Made by a program: the position numbers and the translations under genes | DNA from: Legionellales bacterium UBA4722 | GTDB taxonomy: Bacteria > Pseudomonadota > Gammaproteobacteria > DSM-16500 | Assembly: GCA_002404295.1 (NCBI GenBank) | Contig: DHJK01000073.1 | Location: 1-10,664, forward strand | Length of the DNA: 10,664 nt | Direction of reading: 5' to 3' | Notes under the pieces: model-generated | The model's database searches: none | Seen by the model: only the letters and a program-made list of their open reading frames with translations | Told to the model about the DNA's origin: nothing | Shown here: one piece after another, positions 1-6,250 of the stretch | Position numbering within the stretch: the stretch's first letter is position 1 | How the letters are laid out: each line of letters opens with the position of its first letter

Positions 1-21
1 CGCTTCGCTCGCAATGACGAC
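1..21 (-). repeat. Dispersed repeat, copy 1 (cut by window edge)
   Basis: The reverse complement of bases 1-21 is identical to bases 4841-4861. The core reads GTCATTGCGAGCGAAGCG. It has the look of a high-copy intergenic repeat common in AT-rich gammaproteobacteria and Rickettsiales, usually found as a long imperfect palindrome of which this is one half. It overlaps the 3' end of the partial molybdenum-carrier-like reading frame. Confidence 0.75.
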
Positions 22-546
22 GGCGGGATGTCGATTATCGTTAATAAGTAGCCGACAGTTTAAAAGTCGGGAAAGCCCATCATAAGCAGCATTATAAATA
101 CCAACCGCTTGCGACGCCCGAGGTCCTGCAACATTGAGTTTATGAATATTACTTTTTATAATCCAATCTGCGACTTCTTCAATATTAGAATTTTCTGATA
201 AGTTATAGACTAGATAAGGTCTTTTATATTTTTCAGCCATCTCAATAGTATATAGAGTACCACCTTTAGGTAAATCACTTATAATAATCAATGTACCATC
301 TGAATCATTGGCATTTAACTCAGTTCTCTTTTTATAAATTGCATCTAGATCGACACTTTCCCCAGATGTTGGCTCCGACGCCTCTTTCAATTGATACTTC
401 GCTGGAATAATACCATCCTCCGCTTTTCGTCCATACGGGCACCATCCACCATGCTTGATTTTAAATTCAAGAGCAATGTCTAATGCAGCACGATCAACAC
501 CCGTTTGGCCACCTGAAACTATTTCTTTAATAAAATTATTTGACAT
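1..546 (-). CDS. YpsA/SLOG-type putative molybdenum carrier protein, 3' end beyond window
   Basis: An open minus-strand frame of 182 codons starts at ATG 546-544 and is still open at base 1, so it is partial. Visible motifs are the nucleotide-binding-like loop SGGQTGVDRAALD (residues 11-23), GGWCPYGRKAEDG (33-45), a DGTLIII strand (83-89) and NVAGPRAS (138-145). These fit the family annotated as putative molybdenum carrier (cpYpsA-related, SLOG superfamily), whose members are thought to bind nucleotides or related ligands through a Rossmann-like fold. The substrate is unproven. As I remember, the family is about 150-165 residues long, so the conserved domain ends near residue 163 (LSRLL). The last six codons lie in a dispersed repeat (bases 1-21). 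The native stop may therefore have been replaced by repeat sequence. No strong ribosome binding site is visible; GATGGTG lies about 5-11 bases before the ATG. The family call is fairly sure, the function is not. Confidence 0.8.
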   Translation of the reverse strand, partial: MSNNFIKEIVSGGQTGVDRAALDIALEFKIKHGGWCPYGRKAEDGIIPAKYQLKEASEPTSGESVDLDAIYKKRTELNANDSDGTLIIISDLPKGGTLYTIEMAEKYKRPYLVYNLSENSNIEEVADWIIKSNIHKLNVAGPRASQAVGIYNAAYDGLSRLLNCRLLINDNRHPAVVIASEA

Positions 547-617
547 TAAATACACCATCAGCAATATTGTATCATCTATCTTACAACCACCATCAATATA
601 AAAAATTATCGTAACTA

Positions 618-808
618 TTCAGCGATTACCGCTAACCTAATCGTGCCCGCGCGCGTTTTTTCTTGGCTATTATCAAAAACATTAGGCACTTTAATTAACA
701 TCTTCAGGACAAGATGCCTGAATTGATATTGATTTAAAACTCGGAGAAAAGACGCACGCGGGCACGGGCACGCGCGCGGGCACGATTAGGTCAGTGATAA
801 TCGCTGAA
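618..808. mobile_element. MITE-like element with about 45-bp inverted arms
   Basis: Bases 611-655 and the reverse complement of 771-815 agree at 41 of 45 positions. The arms start TTCAGCGATTA and end in a GC-rich block (GTGCCCGCGCGCG), and they enclose about 115 bp with no reading frame. Taking TTCAGCG (618) and CGCTGAA (808) as termini, the element is 191 bp and is flanked on both sides by TA (616-617 and 809-810). That is the target-site hallmark of IS630/Tc1-mariner elements and their non-autonomous MITEs. The interior holds a small hairpin, TTCAGG (703-708) with CCTGAA (717-722), and a GC-rich tract (752-772) repeated at the right end of the window. The right arm ends a few bases beyond the yhaV stop, so its very stable hairpin could also end yhaV transcripts. 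The family assignment is an inference from the ends alone. Confidence 0.65.
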
Positions 809-817
809 TAGATACTA

Positions 818-1288
818 TTATTTCTCCTTTATGTTTTTTGTTACTTTCAACAGCTCATTCCAATCCGTTGGCGGATGTCCTGAGTTCAGCATTTTTTTAA
901 AAACATGATAGGCATCCGATTTGCTACCACATGCTCGTTTGGTATCTTCATCATTCACCCATGCATAAACAATGATTTTACTTTCAAGATGATATCTAAA
1001 AAATAATCGATACTGTTGGAAAAATTTAGCTCGAAACCAATGCTTATATTCGTCTCCAAGGGTCCCGCCCTGTCGGTATTCTGGCAAAGTTGGATCTTGT
1101 GGTATTTTTTCAAAAATTAATTTTTGAATTGCAGCTAGTCTCTTTGTGCAATTTTTTTCTTTATAATGCGAGGTATTTTTTTGGCGCGCTTTTTCAACTT
1201 CTTTTGTCAAATCTTCGAATTGATTTAAAAACAAAGAGTGAGCTAACAAACACCATCCATTTGCAATTAATTCTGTTTTCTTTATCAA
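818..1288 (-). CDS. yhaV: YhaV-family type II toxin (ribonuclease)
   Basis: The protein has 156 residues, against about 154 in E. coli YhaV, and shows the family signature along its length: NGW (10-12), YRLFFRY (93-99), the segment WVNDEDTKR (110-118), KSDAYHVFKKML (123-134) and GHPPTDW (137-143). YhaV toxins are RelE-superfamily-like RNases that cut mRNA, in part on the ribosome, and stop growth when free of the antitoxin PrlF. The start codon is TTG (1288-1286). No in-frame ATG gives the conserved NGW end, and AGAAGGA inside the end of prlF lies about 10 bases before it. The gene begins 3 bases after the prlF stop, the usual antitoxin-first order with probable translational coupling. The frame looks intact, so an active toxin is plausible. 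The weak TTG start and long spacing would keep toxin below antitoxin. Confidence 0.93.
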   Translation of the reverse strand: MIKKTELIANGWCLLAHSLFLNQFEDLTKEVEKARQKNTSHYKEKNCTKRLAAIQKLIFEKIPQDPTLPEYRQGGTLGDEYKHWFRAKFFQQYRLFFRYHLESKIIVYAWVNDEDTKRACGSKSDAYHVFKKMLNSGHPPTDWNELLKVTKNIKEK

Positions 1289-1291
1289 TGG

Positions 1292-1612
1292 CTATTCATC
1301 CTTCTCATTGAGTGGCGCATCTAAATCAACTTCAATGCCACTTGTTAAACTACGCGCACGCTTAATTAAAGCGGGACTAAAAGATTGAATATGAGATGGA
1401 TTATTCTTGATGTCGCTAGATAAAAAATGAAGAAAATCACCAAGCAACGGATCATCTTCATTGGTACGGGAAATTAAAACCTTACCATTATCTTCTAGAG
1501 TATAAGTAATTTTGTCTCTTTTATTTAAATGCAGCAATTCACGTACCGGTTCAGGAATGGTAGTTTGATAACGATCTGTCAAAGTAGATGCTGCTTGTAA
1601 TATTTTGGTCAT
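1292..1612 (-). CDS. prlF: PrlF (SohA)-family antitoxin
   Basis: This 106-residue protein is the antitoxin partner of the adjacent yhaV. Residues about 8-50 form an AbrB/MazE-like swapped-hairpin DNA-binding domain, with the typical RYQTTIPEPVRELL stretch (14-27). The C-terminal part (DPLLGDFLHFLSSDIKNNP, 54-72, then SGIEVDLDAPLNEKDE) matches the toxin-binding half of PrlF, which in E. coli reads similarly (FLRFLDADIQNNP, from memory). PrlF neutralises YhaV by complex formation and represses its own operon. The start ATG (1612-1610) is preceded by a strong ribosome binding site, TAGGAGG, with 8 bases of spacing, in contrast to the toxin's TTG. Its promoter and a perfect dyad operator lie just upstream. 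Confidence 0.92.
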   Translation of the reverse strand: MTKILQAASTLTDRYQTTIPEPVRELLHLNKRDKITYTLEDNGKVLISRTNEDDPLLGDFLHFLSSDIKNNPSHIQSFSPALIKRARSLTSGIEVDLDAPLNEKDE

Positions 1613-1656
1613 TTGGATGGCCTCCTATAAATCAAAAACCTAGCATTTCATTTATC

Positions 1657-1685
1657 ATGGTAATGCATTTGCATTACTTTTTCAA
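1657..1685 (-). promoter_or_regulatory. prlF-yhaV promoter
   Basis: Reading the minus strand, TTGAAA (1685-1680, 5 of 6 to the sigma70 -35) is followed after 17 bases by TACCAT (1662-1657, 4 of 6 to the -10). The prlF start codon lies about 45 bases downstream. The boxes frame the palindrome described separately. Confidence 0.55.
1660..1677. promoter_or_regulatory. Candidate PrlF(-YhaV) autoregulatory operator
   Basis: GTAATGCA-TT-TGCATTAC is a perfect 8+8 dyad with a 2-base centre. It fills the spacer between the predicted -35 and -10 of prlF and overlaps the -10 by three bases. An AbrB-type dimer bound here would block RNA polymerase. Autoregulation is known for the PrlF-YhaV family; use of this exact site is an inference. 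Confidence 0.6.
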
Positions 1686-1921
1686 GCGAGAAGGGCACAA
1701 TTGAGACTATTTAAACGCGCTATTTTTCATTTAATAGCTTCAACTTACTGATTAACAAGATTTTTTAACTTTTGAACTCGCTTAATTAAAAAATCAATCA
1801 AAATAGCTTATGACTTCAATAATTGATACTATAGTCAATTATCTCTAGTATGATGATCTCCTCAAATCTGAGCAAAGAGTGTTCATAAGTGAATAATGAT
1901 TTTTTATGACAGTTTAAAACA
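1686..1921. other. AT-rich divergent spacer between prlF and mutM
   Basis: About 236 bp with no reading frame worth calling. It carries the regulatory signals of prlF on the left and a possible mutM promoter on the right. It also has several short AT dyads, including an AATTGA/TCAATT pair at 1821-1840. No terminator or RNA gene was seen. Confidence 0.5.
1823..1851 (+). promoter_or_regulatory. Possible mutM promoter
   Basis: TTGATA (1823-1828) is followed after 17 bases by TAGTAT (1846-1851), each matching four of the six sigma70 consensus bases. It lies about 70 bp before the mutM start. The -35 is inside the inverted repeat AATTGA-N8-TCAATT (1821-1840), which could be an operator or chance in AT-rich DNA. 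Confidence 0.3.
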
Positions 1922-2737
1922 ATGCCTGAATTACCCGAAGTAGAAACAACCCTGCGCGGTATTTTGCCGCATATCATCCAACAAACTATTACACGTGTTG
2001 TCGTAAGAGAATATCGCTTACGCTGGCCTGTTGAGCCCAATATTCACAATATTTTACGTAATCAAAAAATTAATGAGGTTTCTCGCAGAGCTAAATATTT
2101 ATTATTGAAAACGACAAACGGCACTCTCATCTTGCATCTTGGCATGTCGGGACATTTGCGTGTTCTCACTGAAAATCATAAAGCTGCCAAACACGATCAT
2201 ATTGATATCGTTTTTGGCAATAAAAAAATATTACGCTTTACTGATCCACGACGCTTTGGGGCTTTTTTATGGGTAGAGGGCGATCCAGGCGATCATGCTT
2301 TGCTTAAACATTTAGGTGTCGAGCCGCTTACGAAAAATTTTTCAGGAAAATATTTGCTAGAACGCGCACAAAATAGAAAAGTGCCCATTAAAACGTTTAT
2401 TATGGATAATAAAATTGTAACCGGTGTTGGCAATATTTATGCTGCGGAAGCGTTGTTTGATGCGGACATTAATCCGATGAAACCCGCATTTCTATTATCA
2501 TTAATGCAATGGAATAATTTGGCAAAATCGATTAAGAACATTTTACGAAATGCGATTAAACGTGGGGGCACTACATTAAAAGATTTTCTGAATAGTGATG
2601 GCAAGCCTGGTTATTTTTCGAATCAACTTAAAGTATATGGCCGTGCAAATTTGCCTTGCGTGAAGTGTAAAGGCCTGCTGAAACTTGTAAAGCAAGGACA
2701 GAGAAGCACGGTATATTGCGTGAAATGTCAGAAATAA
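1922..2737 (+). CDS. mutM: Formamidopyrimidine-DNA glycosylase (Fpg/MutM)
   Basis: A complete 271-residue Fpg of usual length. It removes 8-oxoguanine and formamidopyrimidines from DNA and cleaves the abasic site (base-excision repair, GO system). The sequence shows the N-terminal MPELPEVE, so Pro2 (Schiff-base nucleophile) and Glu3 are present. It also shows Lys58 (RRAKYLLL), the void-filling Met75 in LHLGMSGHL, and Arg110-Arg111-Phe112 in DPRRFG. The helix-two-turn-helix motif GVGNIYAAEALF follows. A C-terminal zinc finger has CVKC, then 16 residues, then CVKC, with the QGQRST loop between. The start is fixed because Pro2 must follow Met. No good ribosome binding site is seen before it (AGTTTAAAACA). 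The gene converges on the next gene with 9 bp between stops and no terminator in between. It appears fully functional. Confidence 0.97.
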   Translation: MPELPEVETTLRGILPHIIQQTITRVVVREYRLRWPVEPNIHNILRNQKINEVSRRAKYLLLKTTNGTLILHLGMSGHLRVLTENHKAAKHDHIDIVFGNKKILRFTDPRRFGAFLWVEGDPGDHALLKHLGVEPLTKNFSGKYLLERAQNRKVPIKTFIMDNKIVTGVGNIYAAEALFDADINPMKPAFLLSLMQWNNLAKSIKNILRNAIKRGGTTLKDFLNSDGKPGYFSNQLKVYGRANLPCVKCKGLLKLVKQGQRSTVYCVKCQK

Positions 2738-2746
2738 TAAAAGATT

Positions 2747-4609
2747 CTAATAGACGGGCGACCTATATCTGAAAGCGGGCTTAGATATCAATGCGTTCAC
2801 GTCTTTTTTTACTTGCTTCAGCGCAAAAAAACTTGCACGCGCACTACTTATTTTTGATTCACGTTGGTTAATTTTCCATGCGTTTGCTATATCATGCATG
2901 CGTCGACAGCGATTTTTTGGCAAATTTTCGATGATAAAAATCATCATAAAAAGTGCAATAGTGGCACTGATAGAGTAAGCCAGCTTTAAAAATTGGTATG
3001 TCATACAGGCCATCTGATGCAAAGTATATTGTAACAGATTAGGCACCTGAAAAAATCGCTGACCTATACCGGATTCCGAGAGAAATGGCTTTTGTAAATG
3101 CATATGAATTAAAGCCACTATATTATCGATTAAATGAATTTTTTTCGCCTTTTCTGCAGGACTAATTAAATCATCAACCTCGCGCGCTTTGAACGTTAAA
3201 CAATAATGATTTCGCATCATTTCCATGATATCAATTAAACTTTTCCTAAGATTCTCTTTGTTACGATAAATATAATTGTCTGATATTTTTTTTATGACAC
3301 CCATTTCTATAATACCAGCAACTAGCGGAATCAAAAACCAAGTCCATAACTGCAATTCCATGAAATAAAGTAGCGGTGTTATCCAGGATAGATCAGAAAA
3401 ATAATAAGAATCTGCGGGCGCACAAGATGAATTGTAATTTGATTGATAGTATCGCCAATTAATTAAGCTACTTTGTTGGTATATCCATGGTAGCAGACCA
3501 TAGCTGAGCTGCTCAGAAGGAGCACTTCTTTCAACATCTAAAATATAATTTTTAGGAAATAGGATAGTTTGAATTATAAACGTCATCAATCCTATTTTTA
3601 CAACTCCATTTGCAAGATAATGCGAAATCAAAAAATGGAAGCGAGCTTGAATTATATTACCTATATTATATATTCGATCTAAATGATCAACTGAATCAGG
3701 CTCCCTATTTTTTGTGTTATGCAATACAAAATCAGAAATATCATCAAACCAACCTAACCAGTCTCTTTGAATACTATTTTCTTTTTCTGAAACAAATAAA
3801 AGCACACATGAAATGAATACATAATTTTCTTTTGACTCTTTCAATGCTACATTGGCACATCGCGTCAATAAAATTGATTTTAACTTGTTTTTTAAACAGT
3901 TTCTCTCTTCATTGATAGCAGCTAATTTTACTAAAGATCGGATTGAATAATTTTTAGCACACATCATTTTAATATAGCAAGCAAAGGCAATGCTATACAT
4001 TAAAATCCAAAATATACTTCGATACCATAGTATATCTGCCATAAACGGCATATAGTTTCTTTCAATTTGCACGGCAGATGAAACGTTAAAATGCCTTGCA
4101 AGAAGAGACATTTTTATAGAGTCGCTTTGGTTTAGGACAGATTGAAGAAAGGGATACCAATGATGAATAATCAATAAAAGCTGGCCATGCTGTACTAATA
4201 AAAACAAAAGATTTGCAATCTCAATACTCAAATGGCCTATTTTAATAGGATTAGATAAAGCATTTTCTTCTTTGCTTTCAGGCAACAACCAACGTGACAA
4301 TGTCGACATCATCGGCTGATAAGAAGGCTGAACCACCTGATAAAAATGAAATAAAGCTAAAGCATCGTGCGAAACAACCCGGGAGCTCAGCGGGTACGCA
4401 TGCTCTTCATCTTCTTCTTTTACCTCATCAAGAGCAGAGATGTTGACAATTTTCAAGAGAGGTTGATCATCTAGCCACTGCTCAACATTGTCTCTACAGG
4501 AAGGTGGAACTAATTGAGATGCTTCGATTAGCACATTTATTAAAAAAAAGTGAAGAGGTCTGTTTAATTGTTTTAGCAATTGCTCTATCGTAATCTCTTG
4601 ATTTTGCAT
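2747..4609 (-). CDS. Unrecognised 620-residue multi-pass membrane protein
   Basis: I do not recognise a family. The frame is long, uninterrupted and starts at ATG 4609-4607. Hydrophobic stretches fit membrane segments at about residues 129-149, 195-213, 333-352, 409-438 (perhaps two) and 543-561, with a weaker one at 263-274. There is no N-terminal signal peptide. An acidic patch lies at 61-70, and the C-terminal 60 residues are basic and soluble. Long hydrophilic parts separate the segments, and aromatic residues (W, Y, F) are frequent. No catalytic motif stands out. In intracellular Legionellales, large orphan membrane proteins like this are often lineage-specific and some are secreted effectors. 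That is context only, not evidence for this protein. Its ribosome binding site is weak. It stands alone, and its end abuts that of mutM. Confidence 0.75.
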   Translation of the reverse strand: MQNQEITIEQLLKQLNRPLHFFLINVLIEASQLVPPSCRDNVEQWLDDQPLLKIVNISALDEVKEEDEEHAYPLSSRVVSHDALALFHFYQVVQPSYQPMMSTLSRWLLPESKEENALSNPIKIGHLSIEIANLLFLLVQHGQLLLIIHHWYPFLQSVLNQSDSIKMSLLARHFNVSSAVQIERNYMPFMADILWYRSIFWILMYSIAFACYIKMMCAKNYSIRSLVKLAAINEERNCLKNKLKSILLTRCANVALKESKENYVFISCVLLFVSEKENSIQRDWLGWFDDISDFVLHNTKNREPDSVDHLDRIYNIGNIIQARFHFLISHYLANGVVKIGLMTFIIQTILFPKNYILDVERSAPSEQLSYGLLPWIYQQSSLINWRYYQSNYNSSCAPADSYYFSDLSWITPLLYFMELQLWTWFLIPLVAGIIEMGVIKKISDNYIYRNKENLRKSLIDIMEMMRNHYCLTFKAREVDDLISPAEKAKKIHLIDNIVALIHMHLQKPFLSESGIGQRFFQVPNLLQYTLHQMACMTYQFLKLAYSISATIALFMMIFIIENLPKNRCRRMHDIANAWKINQRESKISSARASFFALKQVKKDVNALISKPAFRYRSPVY

Positions 4610-4682
4610 AATTTAATTTTTAACCTAACCTGTATGAAACAGTTTTTTAAAAATAGGCTGAGTCAAAACGAAAGCCCTTAAA

Positions 4683-4711
4683 ATTATAAGTGTATTCAAT
4701 ACCATCCTGAA
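4683..4711 (-). promoter_or_regulatory. Possible promoter of the 620-residue membrane protein gene
   Basis: On the minus strand a perfect TATAAT (4688-4683) lies 17 bases after TTCAGG (4711-4706), a poor -35 with three matches. It is about 75 bp before the start codon. A TTGACT further down (in TTTTGACTCAGCC) has no convincing partner -10. Confidence 0.35.
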
Positions 4712-4840
4712 AGAGTACGCAAGCCTAACCCTAATGGCACTAACTTAAGAATAAACACCATTAAATATTAATCATACAGCGACACTTTGCATTAATTATG
4801 CGTGCTGTAAGATATCCTCATAAACTTTGCTTTAATTATA

Positions 4841-4869
4841 GTCGTCATTGCGAGCGAAGCGAAGCAATC
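4841..4869 (+). repeat. Dispersed repeat, copy 2 (half palindrome)
   Basis: Bases 4841-4861 are identical to the reverse complement of bases 1-21. The copy continues as AAGCAATCC, which is typical of this kind of element. No matching second half (the inverted arm) follows, so it is a single arm or a truncated copy. Confidence 0.75.
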
Positions 4870-5034
4870 CATCTCGAAAGCAAAGCTTCAAAAAGCAGGA
4901 CTATGATACTAAGCATTGCTTGAAAGCTGGCCATATTGAAATGATTGAGCTTGGCAATTGGAAGAAAAAAACAGGGAAGCCCAGAGGAGACTCCACTAAA
5001 CTTTGATAGGGTTAATTTACGACGAACATGATCA

Positions 5035-5793
5035 TTATGGCGCGCCCGGCGCTGCTGAACTTGTATTCAACCCAAAATAATTGTAAAGATAAAACCTTAT
5101 AATCCCAGCGTATTCATGTATAACAAAATCAGTAATCGCAAAATTATATCCCAGTGGAATGATAAATATCTTGGGTGGAATATAATCTGAAACTGCTGGT
5201 ATTGGCTTAACGCCAAAATGACCGAAATATAATAAAGCTCGCTTCATATGTATCCCTGATGTAACAAGCAACACAGTGTCGAATTTATTTTTTCTTAAAA
5301 TAACACTTGTATATTCAGCATTTTTATAAGTATTCATGCTGTTTGATTCTAAAATGATATCCGTATTTTTTATACCAATACCATTCAATGCATTTTGATA
5401 AACCACTGCTTCCGATTGACCATTAGACTGCGCATCGCCACCGCTAATAATAATTTTGCATTCAGCATTTGTATTTTTACAGGAAGAATAAAGACGAGCC
5501 GCCTCATAAATTCTTGAATAGGCCAAGACAGTTGGCTTTTCACTATTTTCCTCTGGCAATTTTACAGCGCCTGCGCCCAATACGATGATTGCGTTGCGCT
5601 TCATCCAAGCTGGGTGATTAAGCGGGGAATATGATTCTAATTTTTTTAACAGGCATGAAGAAAATACGCCAATTCCAACCATAATGAATAAAATGAGAGT
5701 AATGATTGAAATGATTTTACCTTTTTTTACATGGCCGCGCGCGAGCAAATAGGTAGTGATTAATAGCAAGATCAGTATAAGCAACGTAGTCAT
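5035..5793 (-). CDS. DUF218 (ElyC/SanA/YdcF-like) inner-membrane protein
   Basis: The protein has 252 residues. Two N-terminal hydrophobic segments (about 3-18 and 28-46) should anchor it in the inner membrane, followed by a DUF218 domain at about 67-235. Family motifs are visible: AIIVLGAG (68-75), the R...A..L helix (94-101), ISGGD (116-120), QSEA (126-129), E149-S-x-x-NTY and LLVTSGIHMKRA (175-186). Family members (E. coli ElyC, SanA, YdcF) have been linked to envelope or peptidoglycan integrity, and YdcF to S-adenosylmethionine binding; the biochemical activity is not settled. ElyC, of similar size and with two N-terminal helices, is the nearest model, but I would not assign the symbol. 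The start ATG 5793-5791 has AGAGAG about 7 bases ahead. The last eight codons (SSAAPGAP) are abruptly GC-rich, unlike the rest. No operon partner is adjacent. Confidence 0.88.
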   Translation of the reverse strand: MTTLLILILLLITTYLLARGHVKKGKIISIITLILFIMVGIGVFSSCLLKKLESYSPLNHPAWMKRNAIIVLGAGAVKLPEENSEKPTVLAYSRIYEAARLYSSCKNTNAECKIIISGGDAQSNGQSEAVVYQNALNGIGIKNTDIILESNSMNTYKNAEYTSVILRKNKFDTVLLVTSGIHMKRALLYFGHFGVKPIPAVSDYIPPKIFIIPLGYNFAITDFVIHEYAGIIRFYLYNYFGLNTSSAAPGAP

Positions 5794-5806
5794 GTCTTTC
5801 TCTCTT

Positions 5807-5818
5807 ATGTAATTACAT
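5807..5818. promoter_or_regulatory. 12-bp palindrome in the leader of the DUF218 gene
   Basis: ATGTAATTACAT is a perfect palindrome 13 bases before the start codon, just upstream of the ribosome binding site. It lies downstream of a possible minus-strand promoter (TTGAAT, 17 bases, TGTTAT). It could be an operator, but a palindrome this short in AT-rich DNA may be chance. Confidence 0.25.
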
Positions 5819-6032
5819 CATCTTGGCATCAATATAACATAAGGACGATCATTTAAATTCAAAAAATGTCTAGCAAGATGCCTGTGGATTGCAGCAAAAG
5901 CGCAGATTAGGTCAAATCCTGCGTTCTTGGATAACAACAAATGCACAACTACGGCTAGCAACCCTGACGCATGCGCAGTAGTTATACTCTAAAGACTGGC
6001 TGTTTTTCAGAAAATCCAACTTGTGAAATGTT

Positions 6033-6060
6033 ATCGCGGCTACGAATTTGTAGCCGCGAT
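6033..6060. repeat. Perfect 11-bp hairpin
   Basis: ATCGCGGCTAC, a 6-base loop (GAATTT), then GTAGCCGCGAT. The stem is much richer in GC than its surroundings. No T tract follows on either strand, so it is not a standard terminator. It resembles a small interspersed palindromic repeat, but no second copy occurs in this window. Confidence 0.6.
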
Positions 6061-6104
6061 GATAGTATCAACACCACGTATCCCCTAGGCGCACTCACCC
6101 TCAT

Positions 6105-6128
6105 AAATATTCCCGATAAGGAATATTT
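6105..6128. promoter_or_regulatory. Operator-like dyad, unit 1
   Basis: AAATATTCC-CGATAA-GGAATATTT is a perfect 9+9 dyad. Its 20-base core starting at 6109 agrees at 16 of 20 positions with a direct repeat starting at 6159. Such TTCC...GGAA dyads are typical of Xre/HipB-like repressors, but no repressor gene lies next to it. Confidence 0.45.
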
Positions 6129-6158
6129 TATCTTATTTTATGTAATTAACCATAAAAC

Positions 6159-6178
6159 ATTCCCGCTCGGTAATATTT
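6159..6178. promoter_or_regulatory. Operator-like dyad, unit 2
   Basis: ATTCCCGCTCGGTAATATTT repeats unit 1 with four mismatches. Its inner ATTCCCG/CGGTAAT is an imperfect dyad whose centre is exactly 50 bp from that of unit 1, about five helical turns, so two bound dimers would sit on the same face of the DNA. Confidence 0.4.
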
Positions 6179-6250
6179 GTCAAAATTTATTGGCAGCACA
6201 AATCGAATTACCTTGCCTTGGTGTAATATAAAACTGTTGATGCCAATCAT

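Larger units (their letters stand above)
4610..5034. other. 425-bp spacer with a half repeat and no firm gene
   Basis: The left part holds the possible promoter above. Around 4778-4810 there is an imperfect hairpin (ACAGC ... GCTGT with an inner GCAT/ATGC pair). Bases 4841-4869 carry a copy of the dispersed repeat. From about 4863 to 5006 one plus-strand frame stays open to a TGA and reads like a coding tail (see findings). No start codon or known motif supports a gene. Confidence 0.5.
5819..6246. other. Spacer of about 430 bp with hairpins and dyads, no supported gene
   Basis: No convincing reading frame is present; the 86-codon plus-strand frame at 5971-6231 has no family signal or ribosome binding site. 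The stretch holds an imperfect hairpin (5901-5923, CGCAG/CTGCG), a perfect 11-bp hairpin (6033-6060), and two operator-like dyads at 6105-6128 and 6159-6174. It probably held a gene or mobile element in the past. Confidence 0.5.

Noticed and set aside
1090..1311. 73-codon plus-strand frame opposite yhaV
   Set aside because: Shadow of the toxin gene; hydrophobic by reverse translation only.
1816..2040. 74-codon minus-strand frame over the mutM start
   Set aside because: Overlaps the fixed N-terminus of mutM and has no family signal.
5971..6231. 86-codon plus-strand frame in the spacer
   Set aside because: Includes the 11-bp hairpin and both operator-like dyads, has no ribosome binding site and no protein-like pattern.
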